This document shows, in pieces, positions 23,830 through 32,019 of a stretch of 52,092 nucleotides of DNA; positions within the stretch are counted from its first letter, which is position 1; every line of letters starts with the position of its first letter. The notes beneath the pieces are model-generated. The model did not search any database and was not told where the DNA came from. It saw only the letters and a program-made list of their open reading frames with translations. This DNA comes from Bacteroidota bacterium. GTDB lineage: Bacteria; Bacteroidota; Bacteroidia; Bacteroidales; Porphyromonadaceae. The DNA lies in NCBI GenBank assembly GCA_023388555.1, contig JAEWGA010000008.1, forward strand, positions 1 to 52,092. Reading direction: 5' to 3'. The position numbers and the translations under genes are program-made.

Positions 23830-24416
23830 ATTACAGTTATAAAGGCAAACACTAAAAACCGCAAAAGCCTTACTCCAGCAGCAGTTTATCCAATTCCCGC
23901 ACTAATTTGTAACGGAAGGATTACCCGTTGAAGCAGACAAGGAGGGTTATAGGGTTTTCCTACCCCACCCTATCCTCTTCTTACAAAAATACACAGTTAG
24001 TTTATAGTTGAAAGGCCTCCTTAACCATTTCATTACACGCCATTATGTGCAACAACACTTTTATTTGCCTATGTCCCCTTTGGCGCAAGTTGGGAAGAGT
24101 ATGTTTGCAGCGAAAAACAGTTTTTTTTGTAAATACCGCTTGTTGGTTACGTGTACCACCTTTTTCTCGCTATGTAAAACCACAAATAAACTCCCTAAAA
24201 AGATAGATTACCCCAAACCAAGAAAAGAAAAGGAAAGGAAAGGGAAGGGGGTGGAAGGGTGGTATTTTGTGTTGCTTGTAGCAAAAAACTTATTCTTTTT
24301 TTGGGGGTAAAGGCTTCTTTTCGGTCAGATAAAGGTAAATTTGTAATGTTCCCCTGCTTATAACTCCACTTTGCAGGCGTACCAATACACTATAAACCGC
24401 TTAACAATAACGCTAT
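23830..24416. other. Intergenic region between Wzi-like gene and acyl-CoA synthetase genes
   Basis: No gene is convincing in these 587 bases. Possible signals: CAAAAATA at 23984-23991, which read on the minus strand is TATTTTTG, a -7 match that could drive the Wzi gene; a small stem ATAGGGT/ACCCTAT at 23949-23973; a long purine run of A/G repeats at about 24219-24262; and the plus-strand promoter at 24336. The open frame at 24008-24310 is a translation of low-complexity DNA. Confidence 0.5.
24336..24343 (+). promoter_or_regulatory. -7 element before acyl-CoA synthetase (TAAATTTG)
   Basis: Exact TAnnTTTG match, giving a predicted start near 24350 and a leader of about 65 nt. Confidence 0.5.
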
Positions 24417-26249
24417 ATGCCCAGGGTACATCACATGGCCACAATGGTGGTGCAACAAACGCAAAAGTATAACCATGCTACCTGCCTTAAGGTGCGCAAT
24501 AAAACTACAGGCATATGGGAGAAGGTGTCGTGGCTCCAAGTTAACGAACGGGTGCGGCGTACGGCCCAAGCTCTTATAGAGTATGGGGTAGAACGGCAGT
24601 CGCACATTGGTGTTTACTCGGAGAATATGGATAAGTTTATATATTGCGACTTAGCAGCTTTTGCCATCCGAGCCATCACCGTACCGTTGTATGCCACCTC
24701 CTCCCCTTCGCAAGTAAAATATATTGTAGAGGATGCCAACATCCGCCTTTTATTTGTGGGGTCACAACTACAATATAATAATGCGTACAAGGTTTGGAGG
24801 GAGTCGGATACCTTAAAACAACTCATCGTATTCGACCCCGCCGTTACGCTACACCCCGAGGACCGCACCACACTGTACTATTGGGACTTCCTGAAGCTTG
24901 GCGACACGATGCCTGCCGAAACCGAGGTTAAGGTGCGGCGGGGAAAAGCTCTTCCCACGGATGTAGCATGTATGATTTACACCTCGGGAACATCGGGCGT
25001 AAGCAAAGGAGTGGAGCTAACGCACGCCAATATAATGGCAGCCATGAAAGCGCATATACGCGCTATCCCACACATGTCGCACCGCCACACCTCTATGAAC
25101 TTTTTACCACTCACGCACGTTTTTGAAAAGATGTGGGTGTTCCTTTGTATGCAGCGAGGGGTGAAAGTTGCCATAGGCGAAAACCCCAAAGAGATTTTAC
25201 GTAACCTCACCGAGGTGCGCCCCCACTTTATGTGTAATGCACCACGGTTTTGGGAGAAGGTTTATATTGGTGTGAAGGAGAAGATAGATGCCTTCCCCAA
25301 GAAACTACGCAAAATAACAGAGCACGCCGTGAAGATTGGGCGGAAATATCATTTCGACTATATAGATAAAGGTATCGAACCACCCTTAGCACTAAGGTTG
25401 CAGTATGCACTTTACGACAAAACGCTGTTTAGCAAGGTAAAGAAAACCATAGGCATAGAGAACGGGAAGCTGTTCCCCACGGCTGGCGCAGCATTGTCGG
25501 ACCCCATTAACATGTTCCTGCAATCCATAGGCATACCCATCACTATAGGGTATGGGCTTACCGAAACCACAGCCACTGTAACCTTTTGCCGCAGAGAACA
25601 CTTTAAGTTTGGCTCGATAGGTACGGCTTTGGATTGCGTAGAGGTTCGTATAGACCCCGAAACGGAGGAGATACAAGTTAAAGGCGATACCGTGATGCGA
25701 GGCTACTATAACAAACCAGAACAAAATGAAGAGGCTTTTACTGCCGATGGCTGGTTTCGCACTGGCGACATGGGCTATTTAGACGCCGAGGGAAACCTTT
25801 TTTTTAAGGAACGCCTTAAAGACCTATACAAAACGGCCAATGCCAAATACATAGCTCCCCAACAAATAGAGAACTTGCTAACGGGTAATAAGTACTTAGA
25901 CCAGGTTATGCTAATTGCCGAAGGGCGGAGCTTTGTGAGCGCCTTAATATCGCCCAACTGGGAAGCCGTTAGGCAACGTATGGAGCCATACGGCATCCAA
26001 AATGCTACCGTTGCAGAATTGGCAAAGATGCCCGAGGTGCAAAACCTTATAGAGGCCAACTTGGAAGACACCCAAAAGGACTTAGCCTCCTTTGAAAAGG
26101 TGAAGAGGTTTTATATTGTACCAGAGGCATTTAGTATTGAAAACGGACTACTCACCAATACGCTAAAAATGCGCCGTAGCGAAATTATGAAAGTGTATGC
26201 CGAGGCTATTGAGGAGATGTACAACCGCCCCTATACCCCCACCAATTAA
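24417..26249 (+). CDS. Long-chain fatty acid CoA ligase (AMP-forming)
   Basis: Activates fatty acids to acyl-CoA through an acyl-adenylate. 610 residues, typical of the FAA/FadD-like AMP-binding family in Bacteroidota. Visible motifs: the P-loop-like ACMIYTSGTSGVSKGVELTH (about 182-201), the YGLTETTA adenylate site, GWFRTGDMGYLDAEGNLFFKERLKD hinge and the C-terminal TANAKYIAPQQIENLL. It is monocistronic here, with its own promoter, and is followed by the tRNA-Val gene. Likely role is recycling or uptake of exogenous fatty acids. Confidence 0.93.
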   Translation: MPRVHHMATMVVQQTQKYNHATCLKVRNKTTGIWEKVSWLQVNERVRRTAQALIEYGVERQSHIGVYSENMDKFIYCDLAAFAIRAITVPLYATSSPSQVKYIVEDANIRLLFVGSQLQYNNAYKVWRESDTLKQLIVFDPAVTLHPEDRTTLYYWDFLKLGDTMPAETEVKVRRGKALPTDVACMIYTSGTSGVSKGVELTHANIMAAMKAHIRAIPHMSHRHTSMNFLPLTHVFEKMWVFLCMQRGVKVAIGENPKEILRNLTEVRPHFMCNAPRFWEKVYIGVKEKIDAFPKKLRKITEHAVKIGRKYHFDYIDKGIEPPLALRLQYALYDKTLFSKVKKTIGIENGKLFPTAGAALSDPINMFLQSIGIPITIGYGLTETTATVTFCRREHFKFGSIGTALDCVEVRIDPETEEIQVKGDTVMRGYYNKPEQNEEAFTADGWFRTGDMGYLDAEGNLFFKERLKDLYKTANAKYIAPQQIENLLTGNKYLDQVMLIAEGRSFVSALISPNWEAVRQRMEPYGIQNATVAELAKMPEVQNLIEANLEDTQKDLASFEKVKRFYIVPEAFSIENGLLTNTLKMRRSEIMKVYAEAIEEMYNRPYTPTN

Positions 26250-26302
26250 AGGCGGGAAGAGGTAGGTTTAGCAACTTTTTTATTATTTGAGTGGCTTAGC
26301 TA

Positions 26303-26332
26303 TTGTAAATACCAAAATATTGATTACCTTTG
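26303..26332 (+). promoter_or_regulatory. tRNA-Val promoter (TTG - 19 nt - TACCTTTG)
   Basis: TTG at 26303-26305, a 19-nt spacer, then TACCTTTG at 26325-26332: both Bacteroides primary-sigma elements at ideal spacing. The predicted start near 26339 lies about 35 nt before the tRNA. Confidence 0.8.
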
Positions 26333-26373
26333 CAGAGCAAAAGCACAGAAGTGTGCTACTGCAAAGCATTAAA

Positions 26374-26448
26374 GGGCTCTTAGCTCAGCTGGTTTAGAGC
26401 ATCTGCCTTACAAGCAGAGGGTCGGCGGTTCGAATCCGTCAGGGCCCA
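26374..26448 (+). tRNA. tRNA-Val (anticodon TAC)
   Basis: A full cloverleaf: acceptor GGGCTCT/AGGGCCC with one G-T pair, D arm in TAGCTCAGCTGGTTTAGAGC, anticodon stem TCTGC/GCAGA around loop CTTACAA with anticodon TAC at 26409-26411, and T arm GGCGGTTCGAATCCGTC. The 3' CCA is not encoded, as is usual in this phylum. A terminator follows at once. Confidence 0.97.
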
Positions 26449-26455
26449 CAAAGCA

Positions 26456-26493
26456 AAAAGGTTGCACTCCTTATAGGGTGCAACTTTTTTTTT
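26456..26493 (+). terminator. Terminator after tRNA-Val
   Basis: GTTGCAC pairs with GTGCAAC around a short loop, preceded by A-run and followed by nine T. A classic intrinsic terminator. Confidence 0.85.
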
Positions 26494-26570
26494 GCTTCAT
26501 AGTAGCTATATGCCTGGTAATAGTTTACACTCCCCCACTTATGGCCTTAGACTACTCCTTTTCCAAACAA

Positions 26571-26615
26571 AAAAGGAACTACTGTACACGCCATACAGCA
26601 GTTCCCTTTGTTTTT
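26571..26615. terminator. Terminator at the end of the polysaccharide locus
   Basis: AAAGGAACT...CTGTA pairs with TACAG...AGTTCCCTTT, with T-rich sequence on the plus strand and A-run on the other side. It lies between the tRNA gene and the 3' end of the minus-strand aminotransferase gene, so it can stop transcripts from both directions. Confidence 0.7.
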
Positions 26616-26639
26616 ATCCTTTGTTGTTAAAAGAAGCCT

Positions 26640-27782
26640 CTATCCTCTTGCCAAGCCTTGAAGTACGCTTACAACCCGTGCTAAGTCGGCCTCTTGCAAT
26701 GCAGAGCCAGAAGGTAAGCACAGTCCTTGGTTAAACAACTGTTCGCTAACCGATCTACCGTAATAAGGGCACCCCTTAAATACAGGTTGAAGATGCATAG
26801 GCTTCCATAGTGGCCGAGATTCAATATTAGCCTTCTCCAAAGCAATCCGAGCTTGTTCCCTATCGTACCCGGCAAGGTCGGGATTTATAGTAATACAGGT
26901 TAGCCAGTAGTTGCTTTCGAAGTTGGCATCGGGTGCACACTTAACCGATACGCCTTGTAGCCCTTTCAGTTTTGCCACATAATAGTCATGGTTAGCGCGC
27001 CTTTTTTCTACATGGTTTTGCAATACCTGCATTTGTCCACGTCCTATTCCTGCACAAATGTTACTCATCCGGTAGTTGTACCCTATATGTTCATGCTGGT
27101 AATGTGGCGCCTTTTCCCTGGCTTGTGTAGCATAGAACATGGTGCGCTCTTTTTCCTCTTGGGAATGACTAACTAATGCCCCACCACCAGAGGTAGTAAT
27201 AATTTTGTTTCCATTGAAGCTCAAAGCACCAAAATTACCTAATGTTCCACAATAACGTCCTTTGTATTTAGAGCCTAATGCTTCGGCAGCGTCCTCTAAT
27301 ATAGGTATATCATACTGGTTAGCCACCGCCTTAATTTCATCCATTTTTGCAGGCATTCCATACAAATGCACGGGTATGATAGCCTTGGGTTTGCGTCCGG
27401 TTTTCGCTATACGATCCTGAATTGCCTCGTGAAGGTATTGTGGAGACATATTCCAAGTATCTTCCTCGCTATCCACAAAAACAGGTTTAGCCCCCTGGTA
27501 CATTATAGGGTTAGCACTTGCCGAAAAGGTAAAACTCTGGCATATTACTTCGTCATCCCGTCCAACCCCTAACTGGACTAAACCTAAATGCAAAGCCGAA
27601 GTGCCAGAGGCCAATGCAGCCACATAACAACGCGGAGTTCCTAAGTAGTTTTCCAAATCCGCCTCAAAGCCATCAACATTAGGACCTAAAGGGACTACCC
27701 AATTAGTGTCGAATGCCTCCTGTATATACTTTTGCTCGTGCCCTCCCATATGAGCTAAGGAGAGCCATATTTTTTGTTCCAT
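26640..27782 (-). CDS. DegT/DnrJ/EryC1/StrS PLP-dependent sugar aminotransferase
   Basis: Transfers an amino group to a keto-sugar nucleotide. 380 residues, normal length. The PLP-site features are visible: SGTSALHLGL for the phosphate, the Asp of EDAAEALGS near 164 for the pyridine nitrogen, and the Schiff-base Lys at about 193 (SFNGNKIITTSGGG). Close relatives (PglE, WcfR) aminate UDP-4-keto-6-deoxy-GlcNAc at C4. With the 4,6-dehydratase upstream, the predicted product is UDP-2-acetamido-4-amino-2,4,6-trideoxyhexose (AAT-Gal or bacillosamine type). Last gene of the locus. Confidence 0.9.
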   Translation of the reverse strand: MEQKIWLSLAHMGGHEQKYIQEAFDTNWVVPLGPNVDGFEADLENYLGTPRCYVAALASGTSALHLGLVQLGVGRDDEVICQSFTFSASANPIMYQGAKPVFVDSEEDTWNMSPQYLHEAIQDRIAKTGRKPKAIIPVHLYGMPAKMDEIKAVANQYDIPILEDAAEALGSKYKGRYCGTLGNFGALSFNGNKIITTSGGGALVSHSQEEKERTMFYATQAREKAPHYQHEHIGYNYRMSNICAGIGRGQMQVLQNHVEKRRANHDYYVAKLKGLQGVSVKCAPDANFESNYWLTCITINPDLAGYDREQARIALEKANIESRPLWKPMHLQPVFKGCPYYGRSVSEQLFNQGLCLPSGSALQEADLARVVSVLQGLARG

Positions 27783-27794
27783 GATTCAAAAAAA

Positions 27795-28820
27795 TTAGAG
27801 TTTGTTGATATTCAAGTCTATCATTCTATCACATTTAGAGAAGACTTTCCCTGGCGTATACGCTAACTTGTTAATGGGAGTTGCGGCATTATTTAACCAT
27901 GCCACGTAGGCAGCCACACCACAACCTCCGGCCTCATGGGAGAAGGGATACCCCCCACCAAAACGAGGATTCATTTCCAGTACATAAAAGTTACCATGTT
28001 GGTCTTCTAAAATATCGATATCCAAATTTCCAATATGCTTTAGTTCTTTCCCTATACGCTCACCTATTTCGGTTAAGTGCGGATTTACTACCGAGCGTGC
28101 TTTATCGGTTTCTCCTGCCCTCATAGCCATTTTTTCGCGGGCAAAACAGGCTACGTAGTTCCCATTAAAGTCGTTAAGGATATCCATACCATATTCTCGC
28201 CCCTCTATTTTTTGCTGTATCAACAAGGCTTTGTCATAATCCTCTTTACTGGCAGTTGCAAGTATGGTACGGGATAGTTTATGGCGAAGCAGTTGAAAAG
28301 TCAGGCGCAATTCTTCTGTATCCTGTGGAAACTCTATTCCAATGGAAGCGCTTCCCCAGCGTGGCTTAACAACCAATGGGAAGCAAAGAGTACCTGCCTC
28401 CAATGCCTGCAAAGCATCATTAAGCCCAGTATAGGTTTTAGGCGTATTTAAGCCAATGCTATGCAAGAATGAGACTGTTTTCATTTTATCGAAACAGAGG
28501 TCTATTACAGCCGAAGAAGAGACAAGAAGCTGGCAGGCAACCGACTTAAACCGTTCGGCGTTTGTTGCTAACAAGGGCAACTCTAAATCATTAAGGGATA
28601 TAATGGCATTTACGCTATACTGTTGTACAATACTCAACAAAGAATCCACGTAAGTATTATCATAAATAGAGGGGACTTGTAAAGCGATATCAGCTTCGTG
28701 CATTGCCGGAGCCAACAGGCTCATATCGGTAGCTAATACTTTATCGTGCTCGGACATATATTCTCGGAAATAACGCAGTAAATAGTTTCTGCGTCCAGCA
28801 CATGTAAACAATATATTCAT
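27795..28820 (-). CDS. ATP-grasp ligase, carbamoyl-phosphate-synthase-like
   Basis: A 341-residue ATP-grasp enzyme. It begins with a Rossmann-like pre-ATP domain (MNILFTCAGRRNYLLRYF), followed by PLVVKPRWGSASIGI in the ATP-grasp small domain and the metal-binding end DIDILEDQHGNFYVLEMNPRFGGGYPFSHEAG. Such ligases form amide or peptide bonds through acyl phosphates. Between a sugar aminotransferase and a GNAT in a polysaccharide locus, amide coupling of a carboxylate (for example an amino acid) to the new 4-amino group is a reasonable inference, but I know of no exact characterised match. Separated from the aminotransferase by 12 bp. Confidence 0.8.
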   Translation of the reverse strand: MNILFTCAGRRNYLLRYFREYMSEHDKVLATDMSLLAPAMHEADIALQVPSIYDNTYVDSLLSIVQQYSVNAIISLNDLELPLLATNAERFKSVACQLLVSSSAVIDLCFDKMKTVSFLHSIGLNTPKTYTGLNDALQALEAGTLCFPLVVKPRWGSASIGIEFPQDTEELRLTFQLLRHKLSRTILATASKEDYDKALLIQQKIEGREYGMDILNDFNGNYVACFAREKMAMRAGETDKARSVVNPHLTEIGERIGKELKHIGNLDIDILEDQHGNFYVLEMNPRFGGGYPFSHEAGGCGVAAYVAWLNNAATPINKLAYTPGKVFSKCDRMIDLNINKL

Positions 28821-28873
28821 AATTATTTCTGCCTATTTGCGTGAACTAAGGGGAAAGGTAAAAACTAAAAGTT

Positions 28874-29479
28874 TTAGTCTTTAGGACTGAAGACAACTTC
28901 TGTGGTTAAATCACAGAGGCAGGGAGTATATACTTCCTCAATCCGCTGTTTAAAAAGTATATTATCTCTGGTTATACAGTATAATTCCTTACCGGGCTTC
29001 AAAGGTATCTGTTCAATATTTTTAGCCAATACAGGGGGGGGGGCTACAAATTTAACAATAGGGGTAAATCCTATCCTGGAGAACATGTTCATGGAGGGGG
29101 TGTTGTGCGTACTAATATAACTGTACAACAACACACAATTGGAATTTTGGAAAGCCCTATTAAAAGCCAAGAGCGATGCCAATTGCCCCAGGCCTTTACC
29201 TCGGCATTCGGGATTTACCATGATATAAACCTCGGCAAACAGGCTATCCTTCTTAAAGGTTGTAACCCCAGCCATTGCCAACAGTTTACCATCTTGCTCA
29301 AGTACAAAATCCATTCTTGAGGTTTCTTGCACAATACGGCTGTACCATGAATTTGTGTCTTCCAAGGTAACAAGCCCTCCAAACCCCATATTTTGTTGTA
29401 CTATGGGGGTGTTAACCCATTCAACTCTGGTTGGTAAGTCCTGAGGCGTAATAAGCCTAAATATTTTTTCGTTCTTCAT
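28874..29479 (-). CDS. GNAT-family N-acyltransferase
   Basis: A 201-residue GNAT protein: the RimJ-like start (RLITPQDLPTRVEWVNTPIV), the acetyl-CoA loop region PECRGKGLGQLAS (R/QxxGxG/A motif), then NTPSMNMFSRIGF. In polysaccharide loci such enzymes acetylate sugar amines (PseH, FdtC type). The usual PglD left-handed beta-helix acetyltransferase is not present, so this protein may play that part, or acylate a different position. It overlaps the sugar-transferase gene by 23 bp, indicating coupled translation. Confidence 0.78.
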   Translation of the reverse strand: MKNEKIFRLITPQDLPTRVEWVNTPIVQQNMGFGGLVTLEDTNSWYSRIVQETSRMDFVLEQDGKLLAMAGVTTFKKDSLFAEVYIMVNPECRGKGLGQLASLLAFNRAFQNSNCVLLYSYISTHNTPSMNMFSRIGFTPIVKFVAPPPVLAKNIEQIPLKPGKELYCITRDNILFKQRIEEVYTPCLCDLTTEVVFSPKD

Positions 29480-30071
29480 TCAGTTTAGTTCTGTTAGGAA
29501 TCACTTGGATATCGCTTTGGGCGAGTACCTTTTTTATTGTTTTCAGGAAAACCTCAAAATCCATTTTCCAATTCATTCGTTCGGAGTATTGTACGTCTAA
29601 TTCCAGCCGCTGATCCCAACTGAGGTTATTCCGTCCGTTTATTTGTGCTAACCCCGTAATTCCTGGTCGGATAGCGTGGCGTAACCGTTCTCTTTCTGTG
29701 TAATAAGGGAGGTACTCCACTAACAATGGTCGGGGACCAATAAACGACATATCCCCTTTAAGGACATTCCACAGTTGTGGCAGTTCGTCCAAGGAGGTTT
29801 TACGAATAAATTTCCCGAAAGGGGTTATTCTTTGGGCATCGGGCAGGAGTTCTCCGTTGTTACCCCGTTTATCGGTCATGCTCTTGAACTTGTAGAGTTT
29901 AAACACCTTTTCCTTGAGGCCGGGACGTGGCTGGGAAAAAATGGGCGACTTCCAGCCCAATATCCAGCAGTTAATAACCGCCACTACCAGTATAACCGGA
30001 GATAGGAGCAGGAGTGCTAACGCACTACACAAGATGTCGAGCAAGCGTTTTATATATTTTCGGTACAGCAT
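29457..30071 (-). CDS. Initiating sugar-phosphate transferase (PglC/WcfS-like)
   Basis: A 204-residue monotopic membrane phosphoglycosyl transferase that starts repeat-unit assembly by moving a sugar-1-phosphate to undecaprenyl phosphate. A hydrophobic reentrant helix (DILCSALALLLLSPVILVVAVINCWILG) is followed by GWKSPIFSQPRPGLKEKVFKLYKFKSM, the catalytic DE pair in TSLDELPQLWNVLKGDMSFIGPRPLL, and AIRPGITGLAQINGRNNLSWDQR. I use the ATG at 30071 (204 aa) because an earlier one at 30104 overlaps the upstream gene and adds unlike sequence. It probably uses the amino-trideoxy sugar made by the neighbouring enzymes. Confidence 0.92.
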   Translation of the reverse strand: MLYRKYIKRLLDILCSALALLLLSPVILVVAVINCWILGWKSPIFSQPRPGLKEKVFKLYKFKSMTDKRGNNGELLPDAQRITPFGKFIRKTSLDELPQLWNVLKGDMSFIGPRPLLVEYLPYYTERERLRHAIRPGITGLAQINGRNNLSWDQRLELDVQYSERMNWKMDFEVFLKTIKKVLAQSDIQVIPNRTKLNEERKNI

Positions 30072-30082
30072 AAGTATTTCTT

Positions 30083-31210
30083 TTATTGTGCTAACCACTC
30101 CCAAAGCTGAGCATTAATTTTATGTGCATCGTACCGTTGGCAAGCCATTTGGTAACTAACATCACCCATTTGGGTTATTAGTTGGGGCTCTTGCACAAAC
30201 TTACACATAGCATCTGCTAACGCTTGAGGAGAGGCTACTGGCACCAAGAAACCGTTAACCCCATGGGTAACCGTTTCCTTGCAGCCTGGGACCTCTGTTG
30301 TAATTACAGCCCTCCCCACCGCCATGGCTTCCTGGGTGCTTCGGGGCAACCCCTCCCGGTAGGAGGGCAGAACAAAAACGGAGCACGCCTTAAGGTAGTC
30401 CACAACATTGCTTACCACCCCTGTAAAATGAGCTATCCCTTTTTCTTGGTAGTAGTGTAACTCCTGTTGGGTGAGAGCCGTAGGGTTGTCGTCCAGCCCA
30501 CCAACCACAGTAAACAGGGTTGTAGGGTAACGTTTTTTCACCAGTTCGGCGGCTTTTAGGAAATCCCTAATCCCTTTATGTTGCAGTAGTCGCCCCACAA
30601 ATAGGAAGTGGATGCCGTTGCTTGTATTTACAGGGGTATAGGGATACTCCTTTAAGTTTAGGCCTATGCCGTTGAGTATATTATACTGTGGTACGCGGAT
30701 ATGGTTTTGGAGCAGGAGATCCCGAGGGTCGTCGGGGTTGAGGAATATTACCCGATTAGCCTTGGGAAGTGCTAACCGGTATAGTTGCACCATAATACTC
30801 CTTACCAAACGTTTTCGGAGGGAATCGGGTTGGGCATCGGCGGTAAAAGCATAGCCCAAGCCTTCTATCATGGCCAGCACCTGGGGCACTCCTGCCCTAC
30901 GTGCAGCCAACGTACCATAAATGGCGGGTTTGGCAAAGCACGAGAGGACCGCATGGGGCGCAATATTTTTTAGGCAACGTGTAAGAGCGCGATAGGAACA
31001 GATGTCCTGCCAAGGATTTAAGCCGGTGCGCGATAATGGGTACTCCACCAAATGTACGCCCCACTGGGTTAGCATTGCTCGCTGGGCTGGGGTGTAGTTA
31101 GGGGCTATGCAATAAACGCTTACCCCCTTATTCAGGAGGTATTGAATAAGGTGCGACCGGAAACCAACCATATTTCCGCCCGAGTTGCCTATTATGGCTA
31201 CCTTTTTCAT
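30083..31210 (-). CDS. Glycosyltransferase family 4 (PglA-like)
   Basis: A 375-residue retaining GT-B enzyme. N-terminal domain starts KKVAIIGNSGGNMVGFRSHLI; the C-terminal domain has FLFVGRLLQHKGIRDFLKA and the SYREGLPRSTQEAMAVGRAVITTEVPGCKETV block typical of GT4. The PglA branch adds the second sugar onto an undecaprenyl-linked bacillosamine-type sugar, which fits the adjacent transferase. Overlaps the GT2 gene by 4 bp. Donor and acceptor are inferred from context only. Confidence 0.9.
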   Translation of the reverse strand: MKKVAIIGNSGGNMVGFRSHLIQYLLNKGVSVYCIAPNYTPAQRAMLTQWGVHLVEYPLSRTGLNPWQDICSYRALTRCLKNIAPHAVLSCFAKPAIYGTLAARRAGVPQVLAMIEGLGYAFTADAQPDSLRKRLVRSIMVQLYRLALPKANRVIFLNPDDPRDLLLQNHIRVPQYNILNGIGLNLKEYPYTPVNTSNGIHFLFVGRLLQHKGIRDFLKAAELVKKRYPTTLFTVVGGLDDNPTALTQQELHYYQEKGIAHFTGVVSNVVDYLKACSVFVLPSYREGLPRSTQEAMAVGRAVITTEVPGCKETVTHGVNGFLVPVASPQALADAMCKFVQEPQLITQMGDVSYQMACQRYDAHKINAQLWEWLAQ

Positions 31211-32019
31211 TGCTTTAGTCTTTTCTTAACTTGGGGGCGGTAGCCAATAAGCCTTTTCACCCTATACTTCAGGTATCTGCGCAAGCATACAGCCCAATCC
31301 TCCCAACATATATGGTGCGGTTGGAGGGCAATACGAGCGGCATCTTTGTCGTAGTTCATACTTTTTCCCGAGCTATTTGGGGTATCGACCCGGTATATCT
31401 CGGTGATTTCGGGAGAGTGTGCCAAGGTGTGGCAACGTAGTAGCCTTGCCCACATCTCCAAGTCGCCTCCCATGGAGAACCGGGAGTCGAAGCCACCAAT
31501 TTCTACGAATACATTTTTGCGGACACAGGCGCAAGAGGAGTGTATAATCTCTTTCCCTTTCCAAACAGCTTGGAAGTACTCCTTTGGGGTAAAGCAACGC
31601 GGTTGGGAGGTAGCATCGTTACAGGGTTCCAGCTCGCCATCGGGGAAAAGGCGTGCAAAGCCGGTAGAAAACACATTGGCTTGATGGCCGTATTGGTCGA
31701 TAAGTTTCCGGAGCTCGGCTAAATGGTTGGGGCGCCAATAGTCATCGGCGTCTAAAAAAACGACATACTCGCCCTTGGCTTCCCATATACCCGTATTACG
31801 AGCGGCACACTCGCCTTTATTGAAGCGGTTGATGATGCGCATACGGGTGTCCGTGATTGCCGATAGGCGTTGTTGGCTACTATCGGTAGAGCCATCGTTA
31901 ACAACGAGTAGCTCGAAGTCGGGGTCGGTTTGGTCCAGGACGGACTGCACCGTTTGCAGAATGTAATCCTCCTTATTGTACAGGGGTATTACTACACTGA
32001 ATATTGGATAGTTTATCAT
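31207..32019 (-). CDS. Glycosyltransferase family 2
   Basis: A 270-residue GT-A inverting transferase. FSVVIPLYNKEDYILQTVQSVLDQ, VNDGSTDSS, NTGIWEAKGEYVVFLDADDYW (DAD metal site) and GGDLEMWARLLR (catalytic D/E) are all intact. The C-terminus is basic (KRLIGYRPQVKKRLKQ), likely membrane-associated. It overlaps the polymerase gene by 47 bp and the GT4 gene by 4. Adds one sugar of the repeat; identity unknown. Confidence 0.92.
   Translation of the reverse strand: MINYPIFSVVIPLYNKEDYILQTVQSVLDQTDPDFELLVVNDGSTDSSQQRLSAITDTRMRIINRFNKGECAARNTGIWEAKGEYVVFLDADDYWRPNHLAELRKLIDQYGHQANVFSTGFARLFPDGELEPCNDATSQPRCFTPKEYFQAVWKGKEIIHSSCACVRKNVFVEIGGFDSRFSMGGDLEMWARLLRCHTLAHSPEITEIYRVDTPNSSGKSMNYDKDAARIALQPHHICWEDWAVCLRRYLKYRVKRLIGYRPQVKKRLKQ

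Noticed and set aside
24008..24310. 100-residue ORF on the plus strand
   Set aside because: Lysine/arginine-rich translation of a purine tract, without homology signal or start context.
26374..26640. tRNA-Val as attachment site for the polysaccharide locus
   Set aside because: No integrase nearby and no duplicate of the tRNA 3' end seen elsewhere in the window.
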